The position numbers were made by a program, and so were the translations under genes. 64,000 nucleotides of DNA from Fictibacillus macauensis ZFHKF-1 (lineage in GTDB: Bacteria; Bacillota; Bacilli; Bacillales; Fictibacillaceae): assembly GCF_000269865.1 (NCBI RefSeq), contig NZ_AKKV01000036.1, positions 62,001 to 126,000 on the forward strand. Reading direction: 5' to 3'. This document shows, in pieces, positions 1 through 7,812 of the stretch. Position 1 is the stretch's first letter, and every line of letters starts with the position of its first letter. The notes under the pieces are model-generated. The model had not been told where the DNA came from. It saw only the letters and a program-made list of their open reading frames with translations, and searched no databases.

Positions 1-633
1 TCCGGAGCCACCATGTAAAACGAGCGGTACTGAGCTCACCGCATTAATTTCTTGGAGACGCTCGATATGAAGTGACGGCTCGCTGTGATAGACACCGTGA
101 GCGGTCCCAATGGAAACAGCAAGCGCATCACATGCAGTTGCCTCAATGAACGTTTGGACGCTTCTGGCATCGGTGAGCTGTGAATGCGAGCCATAATGAC
201 CGCCAAGCTCGTGACCGCCGACATGACCAAGCTCCGCTTCAACGCTTGCACCATACGCAGCAGCGAGTTTCACCGCTTCACTCGTAAGCGCAATGTTTTC
301 TGGAAGAGACAGTTGAGAGCCGTCGATCATGACCGACGTAAAGCCGTGTGCGAGTGCTTCTTCCACGAGCGTTACGTCCAGTGCATGATCTAAATGAAGC
401 ACAACCGGGATGGAATAGCTTTTGGCTGCTTCCCGAATATAGTGTGCAAGATGAACGTAGCCGTTTGGCTCACGTAAATTATGTTCAAGACACATGAGGA
501 TCACCGGCGATCCTTCCGCTTCAGCCGTATCTAGAATGGTGCGCACCATCACATCACCAATGACATCAAAAGCAGGGATGGCATAGTGATGCTGACGTGC
601 ATGAGGTAAAACATCACGTAGTGTGACAAGCAT
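1..633 (-). CDS. class II fructose/tagatose-bisphosphate aldolase family protein (N-terminal part, cut by window edge)
   Basis: The 211 N-terminal codons are in the window; the reading frame is still open at base 1, so the C-terminus lies outside. The protein begins MLVTLRDVLPHA and carries family marks of zinc-dependent class II aldolases (FbaA, GatY, KbaY, IolJ): an HLDHA segment near residue 82, GHVGG near residue 138 and HGGSG at the window edge. The family cleaves ketose-1,6-bisphosphates or related phosphorylated sugars to dihydroxyacetone phosphate plus an aldehyde. ATG at 633 follows a GGAAG-type binding site. It is the third gene of a minus-strand operon after a sugar kinase and an SDR oxidoreductase, so a role in catabolism of a less common sugar or polyol is inferred; the substrate cannot be read from the sequence. 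Confidence 0.85.
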   Translation of the reverse strand, partial: MLVTLRDVLPHARQHHYAIPAFDVIGDVMVRTILDTAEAEGSPVILMCLEHNLREPNGYVHLAHYIREAAKSYSIPVVLHLDHALDVTLVEEALAHGFTSVMIDGSQLSLPENIALTSEAVKLAAAYGASVEAELGHVGGHELGGHYGSHSQLTDARSVQTFIEATACDALAVSIGTAHGVYHSEPSLHIERLQEINAVSSVPLVLHGGSG

Positions 634-661
634 CTTCTATTCACTTCCTTTTCATTCTGTG

Positions 662-1420
662 TTAGCGCATCAGCATGCCACCCGTCGCGTCTACGGTTGT
701 ACCTGTCATATAACCAGCTCGGTTGGAGACGAGAAAGGTAGCGATGTTCGCAATCTCTTCAGGCGTTGCGACGCGTCCGAGCGGAATGCGCTTTTCATAA
801 TAATCACGCCGCTCCTTTAACGCTGCTTCGGTCATATCGGTTTCCACAATGCCAAGCGCAAGCGCATTAACGCGAATGCCATGGGGCGCCATTTCTCGTG
901 CCAGTGAAACAGTGAAAGACACGACACCTGCTTTGCTCGCCGCATAGTGGGCATGGCCAGTCGTGCTGCCATGAAAGGCGGCTTGCGACGTCATATTTAA
1001 AATAACGCCAGGCTGATTGTGGGCAAGCGCTTGTTGCACGAATGCTTGTGACGTTAAAAAAACACTCGTTAAATTAATCTGCATCGTTTCATTCCAGTCA
1101 GCAAGCGAGAGATCCTTCGCCCAGCCCTGTGGCCAGATGCCTGCATTGTTAATTAAAATATCAACGCTTCCGACGGCTTCGTAACACGCATCCATAAAGC
1201 GCTGACAGTCTGTAGCATCACCGAGATCACAAGCTAGCGCCAGCGCTTGACCGCCACTGGACACAATGGTACGCACGACGTCGAGCGCGGCTTCTTTACG
1301 AACGTGATAATGAACGATCACGGTGACACCCTCTGCGCCAAGAGCAAGAGCAATGGCGCGCCCTACTCCTCGGGAAGCACCTGTCACAATCGCTGTTTTG
1401 TTCTGTAGTGCTAAATCCAT
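662..1420 (-). CDS. short-chain dehydrogenase/reductase (SDR, FabG-like)
   Basis: A 252-residue classical SDR. Visible are the Rossmann glycine motif TGASRGVGRA (about residues 11-20), the NNAG motif near residue 90, the catalytic Ser in NMTSQAAF and the catalytic YAASK motif near residue 155, followed by the usual C-terminal MTGTTVDATGG segment. Such enzymes oxidise or reduce a hydroxyl or keto group with NAD(P). The GTG directly before the ATG is in frame, but the GGAAGTG site is better spaced for ATG 1420. The gene lies 26 bases after the kinase stop and 28 bases before the aldolase start. In this operon a polyol or sugar dehydrogenase is more likely than a fatty-acid FabG. Specificity is not determinable. 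Confidence 0.88.
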   Translation of the reverse strand: MDLALQNKTAIVTGASRGVGRAIALALGAEGVTVIVHYHVRKEAALDVVRTIVSSGGQALALACDLGDATDCQRFMDACYEAVGSVDILINNAGIWPQGWAKDLSLADWNETMQINLTSVFLTSQAFVQQALAHNQPGVILNMTSQAAFHGSTTGHAHYAASKAGVVSFTVSLAREMAPHGIRVNALALGIVETDMTEAALKERRDYYEKRIPLGRVATPEEIANIATFLVSNRAGYMTGTTVDATGGMLMR

Positions 1421-1446
1421 CACGCTTCACTTCCTTTTACTCCTGC

Positions 1447-2928
1447 TTACCACACATGTTCAAGCGCATGTAAAACTGAGTGGAAACGAGTATATTTTGC
1501 TTCATAAATCGTTTGATGCTGTTCATTTGGAAAATAGACGTTTCCTGTATGAACCATATGCTGTGCGGCTTCGTGAAGCGACGCGTATTGTTTCGTTGCT
1601 ACAGCTGCGCACATCGCAGCGCCTAACGCACCTTGCTCTCGACTTTCCACTGTTTGAATGGGATAGCCAAGAATGTCAGCAAAGAGCTGCGTCCAAACAG
1701 TAGAACGGGCGGCACCGCCTGCTAAGCGGATCAACGCTGGTGACTTGCGGTGACGCAACAGCTTTTCAAGGTGAATTTTATGACCGAAGACGACCCCCTC
1801 ATACAGCGCTCGGAGCATATGGGCCTTCGTATGCCAGCTATTGATGCCAAAAAAACAGCCTTTCGCTTCAGGATGAACGTTGGAGCCGTATACATAAGGA
1901 AAAAAGAGAATATCACTCTCTTCGGGAGCAATGGTCATGACGAGCTCGTTACACAACGCATAGAGCGTTTCTTTGTGCTCGTTTGGAAAGTATTCTTTCA
2001 AGTACCATTCAAGATTACTTGTTGAGGTGGGACTGCCTTCAAGTGTTAGCCAATAGTTTGGTAGGCAATAGCGAGATGTCATAAAAAGGGAAGGATCAAT
2101 GACTGGTGTTTTCGTAATATATTCATTAATACTCCACGTTCCTGCTACGATACAAAGCTTTTCTTCATCCGTCAGTCCAGAGGCAATCGCAGACGCATTG
2201 ACATCAAATAAGCCTCCTGCCACTGGCGTTCCTGCTCGTAATCCAGTGACTTGTGCAACTTCTTCTGTAATGTGACCCGCAACCTCATCACATGAGATCA
2301 CGGGCGGTAACTTGTTAACAAGTGTTTGTAAGCCGTAATGGGAGAGAAGGGTGTGATCATAACAATTGTCTCGACTATTAAAGAGGGAGGAGCCGGATAA
2401 ATCAGTGCGCTCAGCGGCGGCTTGCCCCGTTAACTTAAAGCGAATGTAATCTTTGCATAGGAAAATCCACCGGGTTTTGTGTAGGGATTCTGGTTCATTT
2501 TGCTGCAACCAAGCAAGCAAAGCAGGCGGCTGTCCGGCCCACAACGATTGCATCGTCATTGGAAATACTGCTTTTTTTGTATCACCATCCTCCCACATTT
2601 GAACTAGTTCTTTTGCTCGATGGTCACTCGAAAGGATGGCTGGACGAACTGGCTGACCAGCCGCATCGACTAAATAAAGTCCGTTTCCATGCCCTGTTAC
2701 AGCGACGCCGGTAATGTCCTTGGGAGCTACATTAGCAAGGGTGAGCGCCTCTTTTATAACAGTGAGTGTCGTTTGCCAAAGGTCATTCATATCGCGCTCA
2801 GTATGACCGGGTAGGACCATCTGCACAGCACTCGGTGCACTCGCCACCGCAAGCTCTTCTCCTTGTAGCGTGAACACACTTGCTTTCGTTACAGTAGAAC
2901 CATTGTCAATTCCCAATAGTTTTGTCAT
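1447..2928 (-). CDS. FGGY-family carbohydrate kinase
   Basis: A 493-residue kinase of the FGGY family (xylulokinase, gluconokinase and relatives), which phosphorylates a sugar or polyol with ATP. The N-terminal phosphate loop reads LLGIDNGSTVTKASVF; the second ATP-binding part contains LAGGAARSTVWTQLFADIL near residue 400, followed by EQGALGAAM. The reading frame extends seven codons further upstream, but AAGGAG ten bases before ATG 2928 fixes the start. It is the first gene of the operon kinase-SDR-aldolase; this set suggests oxidation or isomerisation, phosphorylation and aldol cleavage of an imported sugar alcohol or ketose. The exact sugar is unknown. Length and motifs look complete, so the enzyme is probably active. 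Confidence 0.88.
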   Translation of the reverse strand: MTKLLGIDNGSTVTKASVFTLQGEELAVASAPSAVQMVLPGHTERDMNDLWQTTLTVIKEALTLANVAPKDITGVAVTGHGNGLYLVDAAGQPVRPAILSSDHRAKELVQMWEDGDTKKAVFPMTMQSLWAGQPPALLAWLQQNEPESLHKTRWIFLCKDYIRFKLTGQAAAERTDLSGSSLFNSRDNCYDHTLLSHYGLQTLVNKLPPVISCDEVAGHITEEVAQVTGLRAGTPVAGGLFDVNASAIASGLTDEEKLCIVAGTWSINEYITKTPVIDPSLFMTSRYCLPNYWLTLEGSPTSTSNLEWYLKEYFPNEHKETLYALCNELVMTIAPEESDILFFPYVYGSNVHPEAKGCFFGINSWHTKAHMLRALYEGVVFGHKIHLEKLLRHRKSPALIRLAGGAARSTVWTQLFADILGYPIQTVESREQGALGAAMCAAVATKQYASLHEAAQHMVHTGNVYFPNEQHQTIYEAKYTRFHSVLHALEHVW

Positions 2929-3008
2929 AATGGGAAATCTCCTTTCCAATTCAGGAAGTCAGACGTGTGACAGGAGTCATAATCTTCAAAATAATGGCAG
3001 TATCTCAA

Positions 3009-3037
3009 GTTTAATCAAAAATAGTCAGAATTGTCAA
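3009..3037 (-). promoter_or_regulatory. candidate sigma-A promoter of the kinase-SDR-aldolase operon
   Basis: On the minus strand TTGACA (3037-3032) and TTAAAC (3014-3009) are separated by exactly 17 bases, about 80 bases before the kinase start. The -35 is perfect and the -10 weak, which would fit an activated or regulated promoter. Assignment rests on spacing alone. Confidence 0.45.
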
Positions 3038-3061
3038 TTAGTATAAAGGGGGATGACGCGT

Positions 3062-3502
3062 ATGAACACAAACCAAGAAACTGTACCACGTAAATACGGC
3101 AAGCCCCTCATCGTTGTGATTTGGGTCATGATTTTAGGTCTGCAAACATTTATGTATGATTTAGAAGCCTTTTTCGCGTATCACACCATTGATTTTACGT
3201 GGGATTGGACGCCGGATTATCGTACTTTTTTTCATATGAAAGACGTGATGAGCATTCATGACCAAGTATTAGTTGTGAAGATGGGGCATTTCTTCGGTTT
3301 TGGCATGCTCGATCTTTTATTATATTTATGGCTGCAAAAGCATAAACACTCTCTCCTTTTTTCACTTAGTTTCGCCATTTTTACCGAAGTGCTACAACTG
3401 TACTTCGGTCGCGACGGGCGCTTGTATGATGTCTTAATTGATTCAGCGGGAATTGCACTGCTTTATGTATTCGTGAAGGTTGTTGAAAAAAACAAGAAAT
3501 AG
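3062..3502 (+). CDS. VanZ-like family membrane protein
   Basis: A 146-residue protein with about four hydrophobic segments. The VanZ-like signature is present: KMGHFFGFGMLDLL (about residue 75), then AIFTEVLQLYFGRDGRLYDVLID (split here as FTEVLQLYFG and RDGRLYDVLID) and a last membrane helix. VanZ gives low-level teicoplanin resistance in enterococci, but most chromosomal VanZ-like proteins have no known function. An ATG at 3053 overlaps the GGGGG binding site; ATG 3062 is nine bases from it and preferred. The gene is divergent from the sugar kinase operon and monocistronic. Confidence 0.75.
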   Translation: MNTNQETVPRKYGKPLIVVIWVMILGLQTFMYDLEAFFAYHTIDFTWDWTPDYRTFFHMKDVMSIHDQVLVVKMGHFFGFGMLDLLLYLWLQKHKHSLLFSLSFAIFTEVLQLYFGRDGRLYDVLIDSAGIALLYVFVKVVEKNKK

Positions 3503-3601
3503 GCTTTCATTTCTAAAAAAACCTCCAAATTAAAGACCAATGTTCTGTGTGGTGCATAAGATACAGAGCTAATTCTAATCAATACAATTTTGGAGGTAAC
3601 G

Positions 3602-3976
3602 ATGGGACAATTTAAAGGTGGAAGTGGTAGTGGAAGCGGCGGAGGATTTAACTTTTCAAGAGGAACGTCCTATTTAATTACAGTAGGCATTAATGATGGT
3701 GATACGAACTGTCAGCCAATTCCTACCGCTCAAGCGCTTGCTTATATTGAAAGAGTGTGTAGTGTCACATTTCCGAATGGGTATACGGTCATAGAAAGTG
3801 TTACCGGCTATACCGATCAACGCACAGGTAAACCGTACGTGCAAACATCCTTTGTTATTAATGTCTTGAATACGACGGAAGCAGAAGTGTTAGAATGTGT
3901 AAGTTTATATAGTCAGCGGTTTAATCAACGAATTTTGGTTGAGCGATTTAATGTAGAATACACGTATTATAAGTAA
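3602..3976 (+). CDS. small conserved protein of unknown function, tandem family copy 1
   Basis: A 124-residue soluble protein starting at ATG 3602, five bases after GGAGG; an in-frame TTG at 3590 lies before the binding site. After a Gly/Ser-rich head (residues 5-16) comes one compact domain, with TVGINDGDTN, a helix containing ERVCS, FPNGYTV, and a C-terminal half that ends in YTYYK. The pattern, a strand with VGIND followed by a helix and an NGYTV strand, recalls DUF3574-type domains, but I cannot confirm this. It is the first of three tandem paralogues (next at 4108 and 4594). Each has its own binding site and a terminator, so they look independently expressed. No signal peptide. Function unknown. 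Confidence 0.75.
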   Translation: MGQFKGGSGSGSGGGFNFSRGTSYLITVGINDGDTNCQPIPTAQALAYIERVCSVTFPNGYTVIESVTGYTDQRTGKPYVQTSFVINVLNTTEAEVLECVSLYSQRFNQRILVERFNVEYTYYK

Positions 3977-3981
3977 GGGGG

Positions 3982-4018
3982 AGCTCTTCGTCTGTATACA
4001 AGACGGAGGGCTTTTTTT
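3982..4018 (+). terminator. factor-independent terminator after family copy 1
   Basis: Stem AGCTCTTCGTCT (3982-3993) with AGACGGAGGGCT (4000-4011), followed by seven T. It separates the first two paralogues. Confidence 0.8.
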
Positions 4019-4107
4019 GGTAACGTAGGTAAACGAACAAGCTGTTCATTGTAAAAAACATAAAATAATGCAGTACGTTGAAATGAATGATTTTGGAGGT
4101 TGCTATT

Positions 4108-4470
4108 TTGGGGCAATTTAAAACGGGCGTCACTCAAGGTTTTAATTTTACAACAGGAACGAACTATCGAATAACCGTTGGCATAAACGATGGTGATACG
4201 AACTGTCAACCGATACCGACTGCGCAAGCCCTCGCTTATATTGAAAGAGTGTGCAGTGTTACCTTTCCAAATGGCTACACGGTACTTGAGAGCGTAACCG
4301 GTTATACAGATCGACGAACAGGACGACCGTATGTGCAGACGTCCTTCGTTATTATTGTATTAAATACGACAGAAGCGGAAGTGCTAGAATGTGTCAGCTT
4401 GTATAGCCAACGCTTTAATCAAAGAATATTAGTAGAACGAACGCGTGTGGATTACACCTATTATAAATAA
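4108..4470 (+). CDS. small conserved protein of unknown function, tandem family copy 2 (TTG start)
   Basis: A 120-residue paralogue of the protein at 3602. Over the last 108 residues I count only 11 differences from copy 1, mostly near the ends, while the DNA differs at many third codon positions. The Gly/Ser-rich head is shorter. I place the start at TTG 4108 (LGQFKTG aligning with MGQFKGG) because GGAGG at 4095-4099 is correctly spaced for it; an ATG at 4087 lies upstream of that site and would add seven residues absent from copy 1. Function unknown; two nearly identical proteins kept side by side suggests selection for dose or for separate expression. Confidence 0.72.
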   Translation: MGQFKTGVTQGFNFTTGTNYRITVGINDGDTNCQPIPTAQALAYIERVCSVTFPNGYTVLESVTGYTDRRTGRPYVQTSFVIIVLNTTEAEVLECVSLYSQRFNQRILVERTRVDYTYYK

Positions 4471-4474
4471 TTGT

Positions 4475-4512
4475 ACCCCCCTTGTCGCTGAGTGGACAAG
4501 GGGGGTTCTTTT
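4475..4512 (+). terminator. factor-independent terminator after family copy 2
   Basis: Very GC-rich stem ACCCCCCTTGTC (4475-4486) with GACAAGGGGGGT (4495-4506), followed by a T-rich stretch. Confidence 0.85.
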
Positions 4513-4593
4513 GTTGGTGACAAAGGCTTGTCATATTCTATAAAATGCTACATAAAATTTAGTAGTTCAAAAAAACATGTGTAGGAGGGAAAA

Positions 4594-4926
4594 ATGGATA
4601 ACTTTACGCGAGGTGTCGCTTACAATTTACGGGTTGGACTTAATGATAAGGATTTAAATGCACAAATTATTTCAAATGCAGAAGCATTAAGCATTATTCA
4701 AAAGGTATGCTCACGGTACTTTAAAAACGGTTTTACGATTTTACCAGGAACAGGGGATGCTAGTCCGACCCCTTCGATTGAAAATTCCTTTTATATTAAC
4801 GCAGTAGAAGCCACTGAAAAGTCAGTCTTAACGGTCGCGAGCATTTTAAACAAACGTTTTAATCAGAGTAGTATTTTAATTGATCGAATGCCTACGGAAT
4901 TTTGGTTCTTTACAGGCCGCGTGTAA
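4594..4926 (+). CDS. small conserved protein of unknown function, divergent tandem family copy 3
   Basis: A 110-residue distant paralogue of the two preceding genes. It keeps the frame of the family (FTRGVAYNLRVGLNDKDLN, a helix with QKVCSRYF, KNGFTIL, a helix ending in KRFNQ, and an aromatic tail FWFFTG) but shares far fewer residues than copies 1 and 2 share with each other. Notably the Cys, NGFT and RFNQ positions are kept. It starts at ATG 4594 after AGGAGGG. The spacing and shared GLNDKD/GINDGD strand support one domain family with an old duplication followed by a recent one. Function unknown. Confidence 0.72.
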   Translation: MDNFTRGVAYNLRVGLNDKDLNAQIISNAEALSIIQKVCSRYFKNGFTILPGTGDASPTPSIENSFYINAVEATEKSVLTVASILNKRFNQSSILIDRMPTEFWFFTGRV

Positions 4927-4931
4927 GACGC

Positions 4932-4987
4932 AAAAAAAACCCGAGAGTGCAAATCACCATGCTGGTGGGGCACTTCGGGTTTTTTTA
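4932..4987. terminator. bidirectional terminator between family copy 3 and HU
   Basis: Stem AAACCCGAGAGTGC (4937-4950) with GCACTTCGGGTTT (4970-4982), with an inner CACCA/TGGTG stem. A runs on the left and T runs on the right allow function for both converging genes. Confidence 0.85.
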
Positions 4988-4994
4988 TGCTTGC

Positions 4995-5267
4995 TTATTT
5001 CGTTGCTTCTTTCAATTCTTTACCTGCTTTGAATGCTGGTACTTTAGAAGCTGCGATTTCGATTTCTTCACCAGTTTGTGGGTTACGACCCTTGCGAGCA
5101 GCGCGCTCACGAACTTCAAATGTTCCGAAGCCGATTAGTTGAACTTTCTCACCGTTTTTAAGTGCATCTGTAATGCTGTCCATAACAGCGTCTACAGCTT
5201 GAGAAGCGTCCTTTTTGCTAAGTTCTGTTGCGTCAGCTACTTTTGCGATTAAATCTGTTTTATTCAT
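4995..5267 (-). CDS. hup: HU-family DNA-binding protein
   Basis: A 90-residue HU protein, the main nucleoid-associated protein of bacilli; it binds DNA as a homodimer without strict sequence need, bends it and compacts the chromosome. The start [11 protein letters not shown], the [18 protein letters not shown] turn leading into the DNA-binding arm (residues 46-63) and the C-terminal [11 protein letters not shown] are all canonical. Length is standard. It faces the three small paralogues and shares their last terminator, with its own promoter at 5298-5326. Confidence 0.97.
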   Translation of the reverse strand: MNKTDLIAKVADATELSKKDASQAVDAVMDSITDALKNGEKVQLIGFGTFEVRERAARKGRNPQTGEEIEIAASKVPAFKAGKELKEATK

Positions 5268-5297
5268 TGTTCATTCCCCCTAGGTAATTGAAATTTG

Positions 5298-5326
5298 ATT
5301 ATAACGTAAAGCCGCTACAAACACAA
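5298..5326 (-). promoter_or_regulatory. candidate sigma-A promoter of the HU gene
   Basis: On the minus strand TTGTGT (5326-5321) and a perfect TATAAT (5303-5298) are 17 bases apart, about 30 bases before the HU start codon. Confidence 0.65.
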
Positions 5327-5430
5327 GAACGCCTGTTCGAATGTGTGTTCGTAATTAATTGGTCTCATCATAACCGTTCTCGTTACGGTTTATACCCTCT
5401 TTCCGAAAAAATATGCATGACGTCATTTAT

Positions 5431-5450
5431 ATCGTATGATACGATACAAT
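5431..5450 (+). promoter_or_regulatory. palindromic operator overlapping the -10 of the MarR gene
   Basis: A perfect 7+1+7 inverted repeat, ATCGTAT-G-ATACGAT (5431-5445), runs directly into a TACAAT -10 hexamer (5445-5450) in front of the MarR-family gene at 5479. MarR dimers typically bind such palindromes and repress their own promoter, so autoregulation is inferred. A second palindrome, TGACGTCA, lies just upstream near 5418. Confidence 0.6.
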
Positions 5451-5478
5451 TGGAAGTTACGATATTGGAGGGTGTTGT

Positions 5479-5895
5479 ATGGATGTAAAAGAATTAAATC
5501 GCTATTGGACAGATATCTATTACTATCTTCACGTTGCTCATAAGGAAAAGCTTACACATCACATGGTGCGCATTATGCAAATGATTGAAAAAGAAGCGGA
5601 GGTAAGCGTGCGATCTGTTGCTGAACGCCTTGCGATCTCTCATAATACGGCCTCAGAGCATGTGAAACGTTTGTTAGAAAAAGCATACATAACGAAACGG
5701 CGCAGTGAACGTGATGAGCGCATCGTCTTTTTACAGTTAACCTCGCTTGGAGAAGATGTGCTGTATCGTCATACAAGTCTCGACGAAGAGCGATTGCAAC
5801 ACGTGATCAACAGCTATTCGGAAGAAGAAAGGACGATGATTCAACACGCGTTGAAACGGTTAAGTGAAGGAGCAAAGGCATGTTCATCGTACTAA
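5479..5895 (+). CDS. MarR-family transcriptional regulator
   Basis: A 138-residue winged-helix regulator. The recognition part reads SVRSVAERLAISHNTASEHVKRLLEKAYI (helices within about residues 38-68), followed by the wing RRSERDERIVFLQLT. MarR proteins are dimeric, usually ligand-responsive repressors. ATG 5479 follows GGAGGG. The 3' end overlaps the next gene, for a small membrane protein, by 16 bases, so the two are co-translated and the membrane protein is the likely target or partner. A perfect palindrome over the -10 suggests autorepression. The ligand is unknown. Confidence 0.88.
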   Translation: MDVKELNRYWTDIYYYLHVAHKEKLTHHMVRIMQMIEKEAEVSVRSVAERLAISHNTASEHVKRLLEKAYITKRRSERDERIVFLQLTSLGEDVLYRHTSLDEERLQHVINSYSEEERTMIQHALKRLSEGAKACSSY

Positions 5896-6209
5896 AAATA
5901 CTTGTTTCAGCATTCGTGATTGCCTTTGTGACCGAGCTAGCTAGTAAAAATCAGACGCTTGGCGGTTTGCTTGCCGCCCTACCGCTCGTTAGTATCTTAA
6001 GTTTGCTGTGGCTAGCAAAAGAGGGAATGTCAACGAACGGGCTGCGGGAGTTTTTACGAAACGTAATGTATGGATTACCTGTTACCTTCGTAATCTTGCT
6101 CGCCATTTGGTTAGCGCTTCGTTACGTTTCGGTTAGTATGGCGCTTGTCATTGGCGTGCTTTGTGGCAGTTGCTATGTTATTGTGCACCGACTTTTTAAT
6201 GTTGCATGA
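5880..6209 (+). CDS. DUF3147-like small membrane protein
   Basis: A 109-residue integral membrane protein with about four hydrophobic helices (roughly residues 2-17, 27-45, 62-82 and 85-103) and a charged loop in the middle. The LASKNQTLGGLLAALPLVSILSL region matches the pattern I know from DUF3147 proteins, which have no established function. It overlaps the MarR gene by 16 bases, and its product may be an exporter-like or stress membrane component whose level the MarR protein sets; this is inference. No terminator is obvious before the next gene. Confidence 0.65.
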   Translation: MFIVLKILVSAFVIAFVTELASKNQTLGGLLAALPLVSILSLLWLAKEGMSTNGLREFLRNVMYGLPVTFVILLAIWLALRYVSVSMALVIGVLCGSCYVIVHRLFNVA

Positions 6210-6304
6210 TGAGTATGCACGGCTCATTACCATAAAGTGGCGTCGCCTTCTACATTAAATCTACATGAGTGCTATGTACGATGGTAGAAAAGGAGGGGCA
6301 GCAT

Positions 6305-7732
6305 ATGAAAAAACAATGGAGTTTTTTGTTGCTACTTATAGGCGTGGTGGTGCTTATTACCGCTTGTTCTCAAAAAGAGGCACCGCGTTCTGTAAAGGTG
6401 AAGAAGGAGTCTTTTCAAGGATTAAAGGTGAATCGCTTTACGCTCGTCGCGCAAGAGAAAATGTGGCAACTATCCAAAAACAAGCAAGTAAGAGCTTGGA
6501 CATATGGGGGAACGGTTCCAGGAACAGCGATTTCAGTAAAACAAGGCGAGGTTGTCTCCGTTAAGCTTGTAAATCAATTAAAGCAGCCGATTTCCATTCA
6601 TTGGCATGGCGTGCCTCTTCCAAATACGGAAGACGGGATCCCTGGTCAGACGCAGGATGCGGTCGCGCCAAACGAGACGTATACGTATCAATTTATTGCA
6701 AAAGATGCCGGTACGTACTGGTACCACAGCCATCAAGACAGTGTAAATCAAGTCGATAAAGGATTGTATGGTACGTTTGTTGTAACGCCTAAAAAAGAGG
6801 AAAAGCCTAAGATGGATGTGACCTACGTACTCGACGAGTGGCAGTCAGGTAAGCAATCGATGACATCTATGAGTGGAATGACGCATGATATGTCATCGTA
6901 TAATCTTTTTACGGTGAATGGAAAGACAGCGGAGCTTCGATCACCACTAAGGCTTAAAAAAGGTGATGAGGTACGCATGCGTTTTATTAATGCAGGCTAT
7001 ATGGTGCATACGCTGCATGTTCCGACGAATTTTAAAGTAGTGGCGCTAGATGGACAAACGGTAAAAAATCCTCGAACCTATTACAACCAAACCTTTGCTA
7101 TTGCACCAGGTGAACGGTATGATCTCTTGTTTATTTTTACGGGTAAAGGATTTACAATCGATAGCCATGATGCATCACAAGCCGCTAAACAGATGAACAT
7201 CGCAGTTAAAGGAGAAAATAAGAGCGTAAATCACCCGGCTCCTGCGGGTCATGTGACGCTGTCTTCTGTAAGCGCAAGCGAGACAGCTTCACAGAACATA
7301 CGTTATGATCGCAACATAACGATGAAGCTTGGAACAGCGATGAAAAAGGAGCAAATGGTGTATACAATCAATGGGAAAACAGCGCCTAGTATTCCACCGA
7401 TCAACGTTACAAAAGGTGAGAAAGTGAAAGTCACCTTTTCCAATGAAACAGGCAGTATGGCCGCTACGCACCCGATGCATTTACACGGTCACTTTTTTCA
7501 AGTGCTAACGAGAAATGGGAAAAAGGTTCAGGGTAATCTTATGAAAGATACACTTAATGTTCAGCCAGGCGAAACGTACGAGGTGGTCTTTGCGGCGAAT
7601 AATCCAGGCAATTGGATGTTTCACTGTCATGACCTACATCATGCATCTGCGGGCATGATGACGAAAATAACCTATAATCATTTTCAACCATTTTATAAAG
7701 ACAGTGGCAAAGTAAAAAATAGTAGCGAATAA
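6305..7732 (+). CDS. multicopper oxidase, lipoprotein (laccase-like)
   Basis: A 475-residue exported copper enzyme. The signal peptide ends in LITACS, a lipobox, so it is probably anchored to the outer face of the membrane. Copper ligands are visible in all four conserved blocks: HWHG (about residue 98), HSHQ (about 138), HPMHLHGHFF (about 388) and HCHDLHHASAGMM (about 439), the last holding the type-1 Cys with a Met axial ligand. Multicopper oxidases oxidise phenols or metal ions and reduce oxygen to water. A Met-rich stretch, MTSMSGMTHDMSSYN, near residue 188 may bind copper. The reading frame extends 12 codons upstream, but AAAGGAGGGG before ATG 6305 sets the start. It appears to be transcribed alone. 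Confidence 0.93.
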   Translation: MKKQWSFLLLLIGVVVLITACSQKEAPRSVKVKKESFQGLKVNRFTLVAQEKMWQLSKNKQVRAWTYGGTVPGTAISVKQGEVVSVKLVNQLKQPISIHWHGVPLPNTEDGIPGQTQDAVAPNETYTYQFIAKDAGTYWYHSHQDSVNQVDKGLYGTFVVTPKKEEKPKMDVTYVLDEWQSGKQSMTSMSGMTHDMSSYNLFTVNGKTAELRSPLRLKKGDEVRMRFINAGYMVHTLHVPTNFKVVALDGQTVKNPRTYYNQTFAIAPGERYDLLFIFTGKGFTIDSHDASQAAKQMNIAVKGENKSVNHPAPAGHVTLSSVSASETASQNIRYDRNITMKLGTAMKKEQMVYTINGKTAPSIPPINVTKGEKVKVTFSNETGSMAATHPMHLHGHFFQVLTRNGKKVQGNLMKDTLNVQPGETYEVVFAANNPGNWMFHCHDLHHASAGMMTKITYNHFQPFYKDSGKVKNSSE

Positions 7733-7740
7733 CATCAAAA

Positions 7741-7778
7741 GAAAGTCTGCTTCGGTTGTTTGAAGAAGCAGGCTTTTT
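7741..7778 (+). terminator. terminator after the multicopper oxidase
   Basis: Stem CTGCTTC (7747-7753) with GAAGCAG (7765-7771), extended by AAAG/CTTT pairs and followed by a T run. Confidence 0.7.
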
Positions 7779-7812
7779 GGTATGATAGAGACGGAGAGTG
7801 AGGGGGGAGTAA

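Noticed and set aside
6265-6564. 99-codon ORF overlapping the start of the multicopper oxidase
   Set aside because: It lies in a different frame over the signal peptide of a certain gene and is a shadow.
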